The notes: a model not told the origin generated them from the sequence alone. Numbered from the stretch's first letter, positions 47,269 to 56,039 are shown. The stretch: 64,000 nt of DNA from Shinella lacus (GCF_010994755.1 NZ_WHSB02000004.1:124001-188000), one strand, 5' to 3'. Program-made: numbers and translations.

Positions 47269-47379
47269 GATCGACTTCCTGTTGGTTCTTTCGGAATTCT
47301 GGTTTTGACGGCGGTCGCCGCGCCTGAACGCCTGCGAGATGGTCTCCCGCAGGCGTCGAGGGGCAGACCCGCGCCGTTC

Positions 47380-48750
47380 TTACGCTCTCTCGAAGCCCCG
47401 CGCCACCTCCCAGTCGGTGATGCGGCGATCGTACTCTTCCTGCTCCCATTCGGCCGCGCGGACATAATGTTCGATGACGTCGTCGCCGAAAGCGTCGCGC
47501 AGCATCTTGGAATCCTTCAGCGCCGCGGTGGCGCCGCGCAGGGTCTTCGGGATTTCGCGGGCATCCTTGCCGCCATAGGCATCGCCGACGAAGGGCGCCT
47601 CAAGCTCCAGCTTCTCCTCGATGCCGGCAATGCCGGCGGCGAGCAGCGCGGCCATAGCGAGATACGGATTGAGGTCCGAACCGCCGACGCGGCATTCGAT
47701 GCGGATGCCCTTGGTGCCTTCGCCGCACAGGCGATAGCCGGCCGTGCGGTTGTCCTTGCTCCAGATCGCCTTGGTCGGCGCGAAAGTGCCGGCGACGAAG
47801 CGCTTGTAGGAATTGATGTAGGGCGCGAGGAAGTAGGTGATTTCGCTGGCATGCGCCAAGAGGCCGGCCACATAGTTCCGCATCAGCTCCGACATGCCGT
47901 ACTTGGCTTCCTTGTCGAAGAACTTCGCTTCCTTGCCGTCGACGCTCCACAGCGACTGGTGGATATGCGACGAGGAGCCTGCGGAATTGTAGTTCCACTT
48001 TGCAAGGAAGGTGACGGACTTGCCGCGCTGCCAGGCGATTTCCTTGGTGGCGTTCTTGATGATCGAATGCCGGTCGGCCATCGTGACGGCCTCGGCATAC
48101 CGCACGTTGATCTCTTCCTGGCCGGGCGAAGCCTCGCCCTTGGAATTCTCCACCGGAATGCCGGCGCCCTGCAGGCCATTGCGCAGCGCCCGCATCACGT
48201 CCTCTTCCTTGGTGGTCTGGAAGATGTGGTAGTCCTCGTTATAGCCCGAGGCGGGGCGCAGATCGCGGTAGCCGCTCTCGCGTGCGTCGTCGAAGGTCTG
48301 GTCGAACAGGAAGAATTCGAGCTCGCTCGCCATGAACGGCTTCAGGCCCATGGCTTCGAGGCGCTTGACCTGCTTCTTTAGGATGGCGCGCGGCGAATGC
48401 GGCACTTCCTCATGGGTGTGGTGGTCAAGCACGTCGCAGAGAACCAGCGCCGTGCCTTCGAGCCAGGGCAGCTTGCGCAGCGTCGAAAGGTCCGGCTTCA
48501 TCGTATAGTCGCCGTAGCCCGCTTCCCAGCTCGTCGACTTGTAGCCGGCAACGGTCTCCATCTCGATGTCGGTGGCGAGCAGGTAGTTGCAGCTATGCGT
48601 CTCCTCGAAGGCGCTTTCCACGAAATAGACCGCGTGAAAACGCTTGCCCATGAGACGGCCCTGCATGTCGACGAGGCAGGCGAGAACGGTGTCGATGCGG
48701 CCGTCGGCAACATCCTTCTTCAGATCATTAAAGCTATAGGTCATGGTCAT
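47380..48750 (-). CDS. Glutamine-synthetase-like gamma-glutamyl-amine ligase (PuuA-like)
   Basis: A 456-residue protein of the glutamine synthetase superfamily. It has the N-terminal beta-grasp segment LACLVDMQGRLMGKRF, then Mg/ATP motifs SELEFFLFD, GQEEINVRYAEAVTMAD, NSAGSSSHIHQSLW and RIECRVGGSDLNPYLAMAALLAAG. The sequence pattern is that of amine ligases such as gamma-glutamylputrescine synthetase rather than housekeeping GlnA. It should join glutamate to an amine using ATP. ATG 48750 is followed two codons later by another ATG. Confidence 0.92.
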   Translation of the reverse strand: MTMTYSFNDLKKDVADGRIDTVLACLVDMQGRLMGKRFHAVYFVESAFEETHSCNYLLATDIEMETVAGYKSTSWEAGYGDYTMKPDLSTLRKLPWLEGTALVLCDVLDHHTHEEVPHSPRAILKKQVKRLEAMGLKPFMASELEFFLFDQTFDDARESGYRDLRPASGYNEDYHIFQTTKEEDVMRALRNGLQGAGIPVENSKGEASPGQEEINVRYAEAVTMADRHSIIKNATKEIAWQRGKSVTFLAKWNYNSAGSSSHIHQSLWSVDGKEAKFFDKEAKYGMSELMRNYVAGLLAHASEITYFLAPYINSYKRFVAGTFAPTKAIWSKDNRTAGYRLCGEGTKGIRIECRVGGSDLNPYLAMAALLAAGIAGIEEKLELEAPFVGDAYGGKDAREIPKTLRGATAALKDSKMLRDAFGDDVIEHYVRAAEWEQEEYDRRITDWEVARGFERA

Positions 48751-48782
48751 GGGGCGGTCCTGGGGGTTATGGCGTCGTGCCG

Positions 48783-48807
48783 GACCGGGCCGTCAAGGCC
48801 CGGTCCG
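48783..48807 (-). other. Intercistronic stem-loop between dctP and the GS-like gene
   Basis: A perfect 10 bp stem, GGACCGGGCC (48783-48792) with GGCCCGGTCC (48798-48807) and a 5-base loop, lies 16 bp after the dctP stop, without a T-tract. Such structures commonly protect the upstream binding-protein message from 3' decay or partly end transcription. Confidence 0.75.
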
Positions 48808-48822
48808 AGGAGTTTGGCGGGA

Positions 48823-49878
48823 TCAGCCGTTGACGTAGGGCGGTCCGGCCTTGTTGATGACGGCGTTGTAATCCTCGAAGATCTTGACGACCTTGGCGGC
48901 CACTTCGCCCTGCTCCGCGATCTCCTTCCAGAATACCTTTGCGGCATCCTCGACCGGCTTCCATTCGGCAGCCGGAATGCTGGTGAGTTTCAGCTTCGTA
49001 CCCTCGGCGCGCAGCTTCGCCTCACCACCCCAGTACCACTGGTCGCGGTAGTTGTTGCCGGCCTCGATCGCCGTCATGACAAGCTTCTTCAGATGGTCCG
49101 GCAGTTCCGCCCACTTCTTCTCGTTGACGAAGAACGAGCCGATCCAGGCGCCCGAAATGTTGTTGGTCAGGAAGTGCTCGGTGACGTCGGCCCAGCCGAC
49201 CGTGTAGTCTTCGGTGATGCCCGACCAGGCCATGCCGTCGAGTTCGCCCGTCTGAACGGCCACCTGCGCATCCTCGTAGGGGATCGTCACCGGCACGACG
49301 CCGAACTGGCTCAGGAACCGGCCGGCCGTTGGGAAGGTGTAGAGACGCAGGCCCTGGAGGTCGGCAAGGGTGTTGATGGGCTTCTTGGTGTTAAAGTGGC
49401 ACGGATCCTGGCCCGAGGACGACAGCCAGACAACGCCGCCGACTTTCTCGTAGGCCGTCCTCCAGATATCGGCGAGGCCGTATTGCTTGAACAGCACCGG
49501 CACGTCGAGGATCTGCTTGGTGGCGAGCGGGAAATAGCCGCCGAAGGTCGCGACCTCCGCAGGCGAGGCCATTGAATCGTCGTCCGAATGAACGGCGTCG
49601 ATCGTGCCGGCCTGGAGCGCGCGGAACAGTTCGCCGGTCGGCACGATCTGGTCGGCGTAGAAGAGTTCGATTTCGAGCTCGCCCTTGGCGGTAGCATTGA
49701 TCGCGTCGATGATCGGCTTGGTGACATGCTCGCCAAGTGCAGCACCAGCATAGGTCTGGAAGCGCCACTTGATGGCCGTCTGCGCCTTGACGACGGCAGG
49801 CGCCGCAAGCGTTACGGCACCGGCAGCACCGATCGTCGCGGCACCGGCCCTGGTAAGAAACTGCCTTCTGTTGGTCAT
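48823..49878 (-). CDS. dctP: TRAP transporter solute-binding protein (DctP-like)
   Basis: A 351-residue periplasmic binding protein with a twin-arginine-type signal (NRRQFLTRAGAATIGAAGAV, then AAPAVVKAQ). The DctP fold is indicated by HVTKPIIDAINATAKGELEIELFYADQIVPTGEL, the carboxylate-binding region with LQGLRLYTFPTAGRFLSQFG, and YEDAQVAVQTGELDGMAW. TRAP receptors bind organic acids, including amino acid derivatives. It is upstream of the GS-like gene and downstream of dctM. Confidence 0.93.
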   Translation of the reverse strand: MTNRRQFLTRAGAATIGAAGAVTLAAPAVVKAQTAIKWRFQTYAGAALGEHVTKPIIDAINATAKGELEIELFYADQIVPTGELFRALQAGTIDAVHSDDDSMASPAEVATFGGYFPLATKQILDVPVLFKQYGLADIWRTAYEKVGGVVWLSSSGQDPCHFNTKKPINTLADLQGLRLYTFPTAGRFLSQFGVVPVTIPYEDAQVAVQTGELDGMAWSGITEDYTVGWADVTEHFLTNNISGAWIGSFFVNEKKWAELPDHLKKLVMTAIEAGNNYRDQWYWGGEAKLRAEGTKLKLTSIPAAEWKPVEDAAKVFWKEIAEQGEVAAKVVKIFEDYNAVINKAGPPYVNG

Positions 49879-50012
49879 ATCTATATCCCTCTGGTTATCG
49901 TTTGGTTTTCTGCCGGGAACGGCCGTTTGCCCCGGTCTGTCAATGGTCTTTTCTTCTATCCGGCCTCATTGCTCCGTGGAAACCGGCGGCCGTGGCCGCC
50001 GGGCATAATTGG

Positions 50013-51335
50013 TCATTTTGCGTAGAAATTCTCCGGCAGCCACGTCGCGATCTCCGGGAAGCAGCCGATGATGATCAGGCTTGCGACCATGATCCCGACG
50101 AAAGGCCAGATCGATTTGTAGATGTCGGACATGCCAATGCCGGGCGGCGCCATGGCACGCATCATGAACAGGTTGTAGCCGAAGGGCGGCGTGATGTAGG
50201 CGATCTGGCAGGTAATCGTGTAGAGCACGCCGTACCAGACGAGATCGAAGCCGAGTTTCTGGACGAGCGGAATGTAGAGCGGCGCCACGATGACGAGCAT
50301 CGCCGTGTCGTCGAGGAACATCCCCATGATCAGGAACGACAGTTGCATCAGCACCAGCACCTGCCACGGCTCAAGGCCGAGGTCGCCGAGGAAGAAACGC
50401 TCGATCGACTTGACCGCGCCGAGGCCGTCGAAAACGGCACCGAAGCAGAGCGAGGCGATCAGAATCCACATGAACATGCAGGTGATGCCAAGCGTCTTCT
50501 GCAGCACGTCGTTCCACAGCCGGCCGGTGAGCCGGCCGCGCCACCAGGCGACCAGCGCCGAGGAGATCGCGCCGATGGCGGAGCTTTCCACTAGGCTGGT
50601 AATACCGCTCAGGAACAGCGACATCATCAGCGCGAAGATGCCGAGCGGCAGAATACCCGCTGTAAGCAGCTTCAGCTTTTCGCCCAGGGGCACGTTGCGT
50701 TCTTCCATCGGCAGCGCCGGTCCAAGCAACGGATTGATCCGGCAGCGCACATAGACGTAGATCGCCATCAGCGTCGCCATCAGAAGGCCCGGAAGCAGGC
50801 CAGCGAGCCAGAGTTGGCCGACCGGCACGCGGGCGATCATGCCGTAAAGCACGAGCACGATGCTCGGCGGGATGAGGATGCCGAGCGTCGAGCCGCCCTG
50901 CACGACGCCCGTCGTCATTACCTTGTCGTACCCGCGGCGCAACAGCTCCGGCAGTGCGATCGTAGCACCGATCGCCATGCCGGCAACCGAAAGCCCGTTC
51001 ATGGCGGATATGATCACCATCAGGCCGATCGTGCCGAGCGCCAGTCCGCCGTTGATCGGCCCCATCCAGACGTGGAATGCCTTGTAGAGGTCTTCGGCGA
51101 TGCCCGATTCCGACAGCATGTAGCCCATGAACACGAACATCGGCACCGTCAGCATCGGATACCATTTGACGAGCTTCATGGCCGATGCGAAGCCCATTTC
51201 CGAACCGCCCTCGCCCCACAGCAGATAGGCGGCGACGACGCCGACGAAACCGATGACGGCAAAGACCCGCTGCCCCGTGAGCAGCAGCACCATCATGGCC
51301 GCAAACATCGTGATTGCGATGAATTCATAACTCAT
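50013..51335 (-). CDS. dctM: TRAP transporter large permease (DctM-like)
   Basis: A 440-residue membrane protein with about 12 segments, the ion-coupled channel of a TRAP system. Family motifs include MIISAMNGLSVAGMAIGATIALPELLRRGYD, GGSTLGILIPPSIVLVLYG, MFLDDTAMLVIVAPLYIPL and ITPPFGYNLFMM. The start overlaps the dctQ stop by 4 bp. The 134 bp gap to dctP carries no strong terminator. Confidence 0.94.
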   Translation of the reverse strand: MSYEFIAITMFAAMMVLLLTGQRVFAVIGFVGVVAAYLLWGEGGSEMGFASAMKLVKWYPMLTVPMFVFMGYMLSESGIAEDLYKAFHVWMGPINGGLALGTIGLMVIISAMNGLSVAGMAIGATIALPELLRRGYDKVMTTGVVQGGSTLGILIPPSIVLVLYGMIARVPVGQLWLAGLLPGLLMATLMAIYVYVRCRINPLLGPALPMEERNVPLGEKLKLLTAGILPLGIFALMMSLFLSGITSLVESSAIGAISSALVAWWRGRLTGRLWNDVLQKTLGITCMFMWILIASLCFGAVFDGLGAVKSIERFFLGDLGLEPWQVLVLMQLSFLIMGMFLDDTAMLVIVAPLYIPLVQKLGFDLVWYGVLYTITCQIAYITPPFGYNLFMMRAMAPPGIGMSDIYKSIWPFVGIMVASLIIIGCFPEIATWLPENFYAK

Positions 51336-51841
51336 GCGATGGGCCTTCCCCGCAATTCAGCGATATCCTTGAACAGCGAGGAAAATGCCTGAGCAAGCAT
51401 CATCACGACGCCGAAGGTCATGACGATCTTGATCGGCGCCATATAAGGCGCCCATGCGCTAAAACTCTTTTCCTTAAACTGGATGGCGTAGGTGGTGCTG
51501 GCGATACCGCCGTAAAGCATGAAACCGAGGAAGATGATCAGCGCGATGACGGTGATCGTGTCGAACGCGGCCCGCTTGCGCACCGACCAGTCGCTGTAGA
51601 AAAGGTCCATGCGCACATGGTCGCTGGTCTGCATGGCAAAGGCACCGCCGAGCATATAGTAGGCGGCCATGGTGAACTGCGCGGATTCCAGCGTCCAGTT
51701 CGCCGGCAGGTGGAATGCCTTCGAGACGGATGAATAGAGTAGGATCGCGAACATCGCAAAAATCAAATACATGGCAAGAATGCCGACGCGCCGGTTGAAC
51801 GTGTCGACGACGCGCACATAGCGCTTGATGAAATCAGGCAT
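51332..51841 (-). CDS. dctQ: TRAP transporter small permease (DctQ-like)
   Basis: A 169-residue protein with four membrane segments, the small subunit that pairs with DctM. Family features are IKRYVRVVDTFNRRVG at the N terminus, FAMQTSDHVRMDLFYS (the conserved H-R-D region) and SAWAPYMAPIKIVMTFGVVMMLAQAF. ATG 51841 has AGGGG before it; the frame is open 10 codons upstream. Confidence 0.93.
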   Translation of the reverse strand: MPDFIKRYVRVVDTFNRRVGILAMYLIFAMFAILLYSSVSKAFHLPANWTLESAQFTMAAYYMLGGAFAMQTSDHVRMDLFYSDWSVRKRAAFDTITVIALIIFLGFMLYGGIASTTYAIQFKEKSFSAWAPYMAPIKIVMTFGVVMMLAQAFSSLFKDIAELRGRPIA

Positions 51842-51976
51842 GACCCCTGCCTTTGCTGGCAGTGACGGCATTTTCAGCCCGGCCGGCCCTCCGATACGAC
51901 AACATAAGCATCCGCTTGGCCTCTCCAGTTCGTGTTCATTTCCGTCTCCACAGACGCTTGTTCCCCGGGTCGGTTC

Positions 51977-52738
51977 TTATTGTACTTTGGGCAGGCTCTC
52001 GAGGAGCAGTCCCGTCAGATAGTCGGCCACGACCCCTTGGCCGGCTTCGTCTTTAATGAGGTCGTTGCGGACCTCTATCATCACATTGGGCAGGCCGTTC
52101 GCGAGGCCATGCTCTTTCAAAGTATGCGTCACGCCGTCTTCAGGCCCGTAGGGCTCGTTGCGGCGGGTGTCGTAAAGGCTTTTTTCGCCGGCCGCGGCCA
52201 GCATGGCATCGGCAAGCCGCGTATCCGCATCGTGCAGGATGCCGATCTCGACGGCACGCGGCTTTCCGAAATAGACCGGCGTGAAACTGTGCATCGTCAC
52301 GATGACCGGCGGCCGCCCCTCGGCGATCCGGTTTTCGACGAGGCGGCCGAGCCCCTTGCGGAACGGCAGGTAGAGAGCCTCGGTGCGGGCATCGCGCGCC
52401 GCCTGGTCGAGGCCGGCATTGCCCGGCACCTCGAAGACCTCGCTCTTTTCCGGCATGGCGGCCGGCGATTCGGGCGGGCGGTTGCAATCATAGACGAGGC
52501 GCGAAAAACGCTGGAAAACCAGCGTCGCATCAAGGCTTCTGGCCATCAGGCGCGATACGGCGAGCGCGCCGGGATCCCAGGCGATATGGCTTGCGAGCGC
52601 TTCTTCCGTAAGACCCAGCGTACCGAGCGCCTTCGGAAGCAAGCGGGAGGCATGCTCGCAGACGAGGATCACCCGGCCACGCGCAGCACTGTTTTCAAGG
52701 GCGACGGGGTCGCCCTCCTCTCCAGTCAGAATTCCCAT
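51977..52738 (-). CDS. N-formylglutamate amidohydrolase-family protein
   Basis: A 253-residue protein of the FGase family, zinc hydrolases acting on N-acylated glutamate. Likely metal/active-site motifs are ILVCEHASRLLPK, HIAWDPGALAVSRLMARSLDA, DCNRPPESPAAMPE, VIVTMHSFTPVYFGKPR and VMIEVRNDLI. No histidine-utilisation genes are nearby. It is the first gene of the minus-strand catabolic unit and is divergent from the RpiR regulator, so removal of glutamate from a gamma-glutamyl intermediate is an attractive but unproven role. Confidence 0.88.
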   Translation of the reverse strand: MGILTGEEGDPVALENSAARGRVILVCEHASRLLPKALGTLGLTEEALASHIAWDPGALAVSRLMARSLDATLVFQRFSRLVYDCNRPPESPAAMPEKSEVFEVPGNAGLDQAARDARTEALYLPFRKGLGRLVENRIAEGRPPVIVTMHSFTPVYFGKPRAVEIGILHDADTRLADAMLAAAGEKSLYDTRRNEPYGPEDGVTHTLKEHGLANGLPNVMIEVRNDLIKDEAGQGVVADYLTGLLLESLPKVQ

Positions 52739-52773
52739 CGGGCCTGATCCCCTCGACCGGCTCTTGTCATTTC

Positions 52774-52789
52774 TGAAGAGAATTCTTCA
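52774..52789. promoter_or_regulatory. Inverted repeat in the rpiR / hydrolase intergenic region
   Basis: TGAAGA (52774-52779) and TCTTCA (52784-52789) are perfect 6 bp arms 4 bp apart, 36 bp before the start of the minus-strand hydrolase gene. Two further TCTTCA copies lie at 52826 and 52869. The dyad could be an operator for the divergent RpiR regulator. Confidence 0.5.
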
Positions 52790-52840
52790 CAGTTTTGTCC
52801 ATGTCAACGGTCCAATGAAAAAATCTCTTCAAAAAAACAT

Positions 52841-52869
52841 TTGACTTGAATTGTGACAGTGCGTTTTAT
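52841..52869 (+). promoter_or_regulatory. Candidate promoter of the rpiR-type gene
   Basis: TTGACT (52841-52846), a 17 bp spacer and TTTTAT (52864-52869) lie 42 bp before the TTG start. The spacer contains TGTGACAGT, the reverse complement of a 9-mer found before the next gene's start (53837-53845), so both promoters may be bound by the same factor. Confidence 0.5.
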
Positions 52870-52910
52870 CTTCAAAAGCCCGGCGAAAGACCGGGCCGCA
52901 GGGGAAGAAT

Positions 52911-53810
52911 TTGACGCTTAACCAAGCATCCATGACGGTGTCGGATGTGATCCATGCTCATTTCGCCACGCTGACCCGTGCCGAAAAACAGCTGGCCGCA
53001 TCGCTGCTCGACAATTATCCCGTCTCCGGCCTCGGTTCCATCACGACGGTCGCGGAAAACGCCGGCGTGTCGACCCCGACGGTCGCCCGCATGGTGCAGA
53101 AGCTTGGGTTCCGCGGCTTTCCGGATTTCCAGGCCCGCCTGCACCATGAGCTGGAGGCGACGCTTTCCAGCCCGATCAGCAAACACGACCGCTGGGCGGC
53201 CAACGCGCCGGGCACGCATATCCTCAACCGTTTTGCCGACGCGATCATGAACAACCTGCGCCAGACCCTGTCGCAGGTCGAGACCGCCGAGTTCAACGGG
53301 GCGAGCGCCCTCCTCGCCGACCGCCAGCGCAGCATCTACATCATCGGCGGGCGCATCACCAAGGCGCTTGCCGACTACCTCTTCACGCATTTGCAGGTCA
53401 TCCGCCCGCACGTCACCCAGATCGCGTCCAATCCGAGTTCATGGCCGCACTACGTGCTGAACATGAAGGCGGGCGACGTGCTCGTCATCTTCGACATCCG
53501 CCGCTACGAGCAGGAAATGGAGACGCTCGGTCGGATCGCCCGCGAGCGCGGCGTCGAGATCGTGCTCTTCACCGACCAGTGGGCCTCGCCCGTCGCCAAG
53601 GTCGCCGCGAAGGTTTTTCGCGTCCATATCGAGGCGCCGTCGGCCTGGGATTCGTCCGTCGTGACGCTTTTTATCGTCGAGGCGCTCATCGAAGCGGTGC
53701 AGAGTTCGGGCTGGGAAGAGACCAGCGATCGCATGAAGACGCTGGAGGGCCTCTTCGAGGCCAGCCGGCTTTTTCGAAAACCCCGGCCGGAGGTCTCTGG
53801 CAAATCCTAA
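52911..53810 (+). CDS. MurR/RpiR-family transcriptional regulator
   Basis: A 299-residue regulator with an N-terminal RpiR helix-turn-helix (LTRAEKQLAASLLDNYP, GSITTVAENAGVSTPTVARMVQKLGFRGFPDFQ) and a C-terminal SIS sugar-phosphate-type sensing domain (SIYIIGGRITKALADYLFTHL, VLVIFDIRRYEQEMETL). It would respond to a phosphorylated or acidic ligand. TTG 52911 is chosen because AGGGG lies 6 bases upstream; ATG 52932 has no SD. It sits between the TRAP/GS cluster and the ABC importer and could control either. Confidence 0.88.
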   Translation: MTLNQASMTVSDVIHAHFATLTRAEKQLAASLLDNYPVSGLGSITTVAENAGVSTPTVARMVQKLGFRGFPDFQARLHHELEATLSSPISKHDRWAANAPGTHILNRFADAIMNNLRQTLSQVETAEFNGASALLADRQRSIYIIGGRITKALADYLFTHLQVIRPHVTQIASNPSSWPHYVLNMKAGDVLVIFDIRRYEQEMETLGRIARERGVEIVLFTDQWASPVAKVAAKVFRVHIEAPSAWDSSVVTLFIVEALIEAVQSSGWEETSDRMKTLEGLFEASRLFRKPRPEVSGKS

Positions 53811-53837
53811 CAGGCATACGAAAAAACCGAAACAAAA

Positions 53838-53862
53838 CTGTCACATAAGCTTCATCTGTCGC
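53838..53862 (+). promoter_or_regulatory. Repeated CTGTCAC-type element before the ABC importer
   Basis: CTGTCAC (53838-53844), GCTTCAT (53849-53855, 11 bp later) and CTGTCGC (53856-53862) lie 50-75 bp before the binding-protein gene. The 11 bp phase resembles a degenerate PhoB box (CTGTCAT direct repeats), but the second half matches poorly. ACTGTCACA is shared with the rpiR promoter. Confidence 0.35.
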
Positions 53863-53911
53863 CAGTATCAGCTTCGCCGAAGTTGACTGACTCACAACAA
53901 GGAGAACACCC

Positions 53912-55018
53912 GTGATGTCACATACGAGACGCCTGCTTTCGCTCTCCACCGCAATGGTGGTTGCGTCCTCCTCGTTTGCCTTTGCCGAGCCGAGCGCCGA
54001 GCTCGTCGCTGCCGCCAAGGCCGAAGGCAAGCTGACGACCATCGCGCTTCCGCATTCCTGGTGCGGCTACGGCGACATTATTGCCGGCTTCAAGGCCAAG
54101 TACCCGGAAATCACGGTCAACGAACTGAACCCGGACGCAGGCTCGGGCGACGAAATCGAAGCCATCAAGGCCAACAAGGGCAACACCGGCGACCAGGCTC
54201 CTGACGTCATCGACGTCGGCCTGTCCTTCGGCCCGTCGTCCAAGGCCGAAGGCCTGATCCAGCCCTACAAGGTCGAAACCTGGGATTCGATCCCGGACAG
54301 CGCCAAGGATGCTGACGGCCACTGGTACGGCGACTATTACGGCGTTCTCTCGTTCGTCGTGAACACCGACATCGTCAAGGAAGTTCCGAAGGACTGGAAG
54401 GACCTGACCAAGGCCGACTACGCCAACGCCGTAGCACTCGCCGGCGACCCGCGCACGTCGAACCAGGCCGTTCAGGCCGCCTACGCTGCCGGGCTCGCCA
54501 CCGGTGAAAAGGACGCCGCGAAGATCGGTGAAGCCGGTCTGGCGCTGTTTGCCGAAGTCAACAAGGCCGGCAACTTCGTTCCGGTCATCGGCAAGTCGGC
54601 TTCGCTCGCCCAGGGCTCGACCCCGATCGTCATCGCATGGGACTATAACGGCCTGTCCTGGCGCGACACGCTCGGCGGCAACCCGCCGCTCGAAGTCGTC
54701 GTTCCGGCAACCGGCGTCGTCGCCGGCGTCTACGTCCAGGCGATCTCGGCCTTCGCACCGCACCCGAACGCTGCCAAGCTCTGGATGGAGTACCTCTATT
54801 CCGACGAAGGCCAGCTCGGCTACCTGAAGGGCTATTGCCACCCCATCCGCTTCAACGATCTCGCCAAGAACGGCAAGATCCCGCAGGAAATGCTCGACAA
54901 GCTGCCGCCGGCAGAAGCCTATGAAAAGGCTGTCTTCCCGACGCTCGAAGAGCAGGAAGCCGGCAAGGGCGTGATCACCACGAAGTGGGACAGCGTCGTC
55001 GGCGCCAACGTCCAGTAA
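53912..55018 (+). CDS. ABC transporter substrate-binding protein, unknown substrate
   Basis: A 368-residue periplasmic binding protein (signal peptide STAMVVASSSFAFAEP) of the iron/polyamine/thiamine type (SBP_bac fold). Notable segments are IALPHSWCGYGDIIAGFKAKYP, DAGSGDEIEAIKANKG, WYGDYYGVLSFVVNTDIV, ALAGDPRTSNQAVQAAYAAG and SAFAPHPNAAKLWMEYLYSDEGQ. Possible ligands include polyamines, Fe(III) or 2-aminoethylphosphonate; none is proven. AAGGAG precedes a GTG-ATG pair (53912/53915). It is the first gene of a four-gene importer. Confidence 0.87.
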   Translation: MMSHTRRLLSLSTAMVVASSSFAFAEPSAELVAAAKAEGKLTTIALPHSWCGYGDIIAGFKAKYPEITVNELNPDAGSGDEIEAIKANKGNTGDQAPDVIDVGLSFGPSSKAEGLIQPYKVETWDSIPDSAKDADGHWYGDYYGVLSFVVNTDIVKEVPKDWKDLTKADYANAVALAGDPRTSNQAVQAAYAAGLATGEKDAAKIGEAGLALFAEVNKAGNFVPVIGKSASLAQGSTPIVIAWDYNGLSWRDTLGGNPPLEVVVPATGVVAGVYVQAISAFAPHPNAAKLWMEYLYSDEGQLGYLKGYCHPIRFNDLAKNGKIPQEMLDKLPPAEAYEKAVFPTLEEQEAGKGVITTKWDSVVGANVQ

Positions 55019-55032
55019 CATCGTGCAGATAC

Positions 55033-55060
55033 CCCTTCCCGCCGTCCGCGGCGGGAAGGG
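55033..55060 (+). other. Intercistronic stem-loop after the binding-protein gene
   Basis: A perfect 11 bp stem, CCCTTCCCGCC (55033-55043) with GGCGGGAAGGG (55050-55060), begins 14 bp after the stop and has no T-tract. It probably stabilises or partly terminates the message so that more binding protein than permease is made. Confidence 0.75.
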
Positions 55061-55169
55061 CCTGGCATTCCCGGCTGGTGTGCGTCACGATTGCGCGCCA
55101 GCCGTTTCCGTCTGAAATTCTTTTCTCTAAAATTCTTTCCTCGCCTCGCACCCGGGACCCGCCGCCCCT

Positions 55170-56039
55170 ATGAGCACCGCAACCCTGATAGACCGTCGCA
55201 AGGTCATCGATTGGCTCGGTATCGCGCCCTTCATGATCTTTGCGCTGATGTTCCTCATCCTGCCGACGCTCTATCTGGTGGCCGGCGCCTTCTTCAACCC
55301 GCAGGGCGAATTCACCTTCCAGAACATCAAAGACCTGACGCATCCGACGATCCTCAGCGCCTACTGGATCTCGATCAAGGTCTCCGTCGCCTCCTCGCTC
55401 GGCGGCGCGCTCATCGGTTTCTTCCTCGCCTGGGCTATCGTGCTCGGCGGGCTGCCGAGCTGGATCCGCTCGGGCATGCTCACCTTCTCCGGCGTCGCCT
55501 CCAACTTCGCCGGCGTGCCGCTCGCCTTCGCCTTCATCGCCACGCTCGGCCGCACCGGCCTCGTGACGGTGTTCCTCAACGAGTGGTTCGGTTTCAACCT
55601 CTATTCGACCGGCTTCAACCTCCTCTCCTTCTTCGGCCTCACCATCACCTACATGTTCTTCCAGATTCCGCTGATGGTGCTGATCTTGACGCCGGCGCTG
55701 GACGGCCTGAAGAAGGAATGGCGCGAAGCTTCGGAAATCCTCGGTGCCTCGAACTGGCAATACTGGCGCCTGGTGGCCTTGCCGATCCTCTGGCCGAGCC
55801 TGATGGGCACGACGCTGCTGCTGTTCGCCAATGCCTTCGGCGCCATCGCCACGGCCTATGCGCTGACCGGCTCCTCGCTCAACATCGTGCCAATCCTGCT
55901 CTATGCGCAGATCCGCGGCGACGTGCTGCACAACCCCAATCTCGGCTATGCGCTGGCGCTCGGCATGATCGTCATCACCGGCGCCTCCAATATCCTCTAC
56001 ATCTGGCTGCGCTCGCGCGCTGAACGGTGGCAGAAATGA
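55170..56039 (+). CDS. ABC transporter permease (first)
   Basis: A 289-residue inner-membrane permease with six segments. The EAA loop is seen in EWREASEILGASNWQYWRLVALPILWPSL (near residues 185-213), the contact site for the ATPase. It follows the binding-protein gene by 151 bp and overlaps the second permease by 4 bp (ATGA). Confidence 0.91.
   Translation: MSTATLIDRRKVIDWLGIAPFMIFALMFLILPTLYLVAGAFFNPQGEFTFQNIKDLTHPTILSAYWISIKVSVASSLGGALIGFFLAWAIVLGGLPSWIRSGMLTFSGVASNFAGVPLAFAFIATLGRTGLVTVFLNEWFGFNLYSTGFNLLSFFGLTITYMFFQIPLMVLILTPALDGLKKEWREASEILGASNWQYWRLVALPILWPSLMGTTLLLFANAFGAIATAYALTGSSLNIVPILLYAQIRGDVLHNPNLGYALALGMIVITGASNILYIWLRSRAERWQK

Noticed and set aside
51977-52738. hutG-type histidine utilisation role for the FGase-family gene
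   Set aside because: No hutH, hutU, hutI or hutF gene is nearby; the gene sits with TRAP and GS-like genes instead.
53838-53862. A confident PhoB box before the ABC importer
   Set aside because: Only the first half matches CTGTCAT well; the second half matches at about 4 of 7 positions. It is recorded as a weak candidate only.
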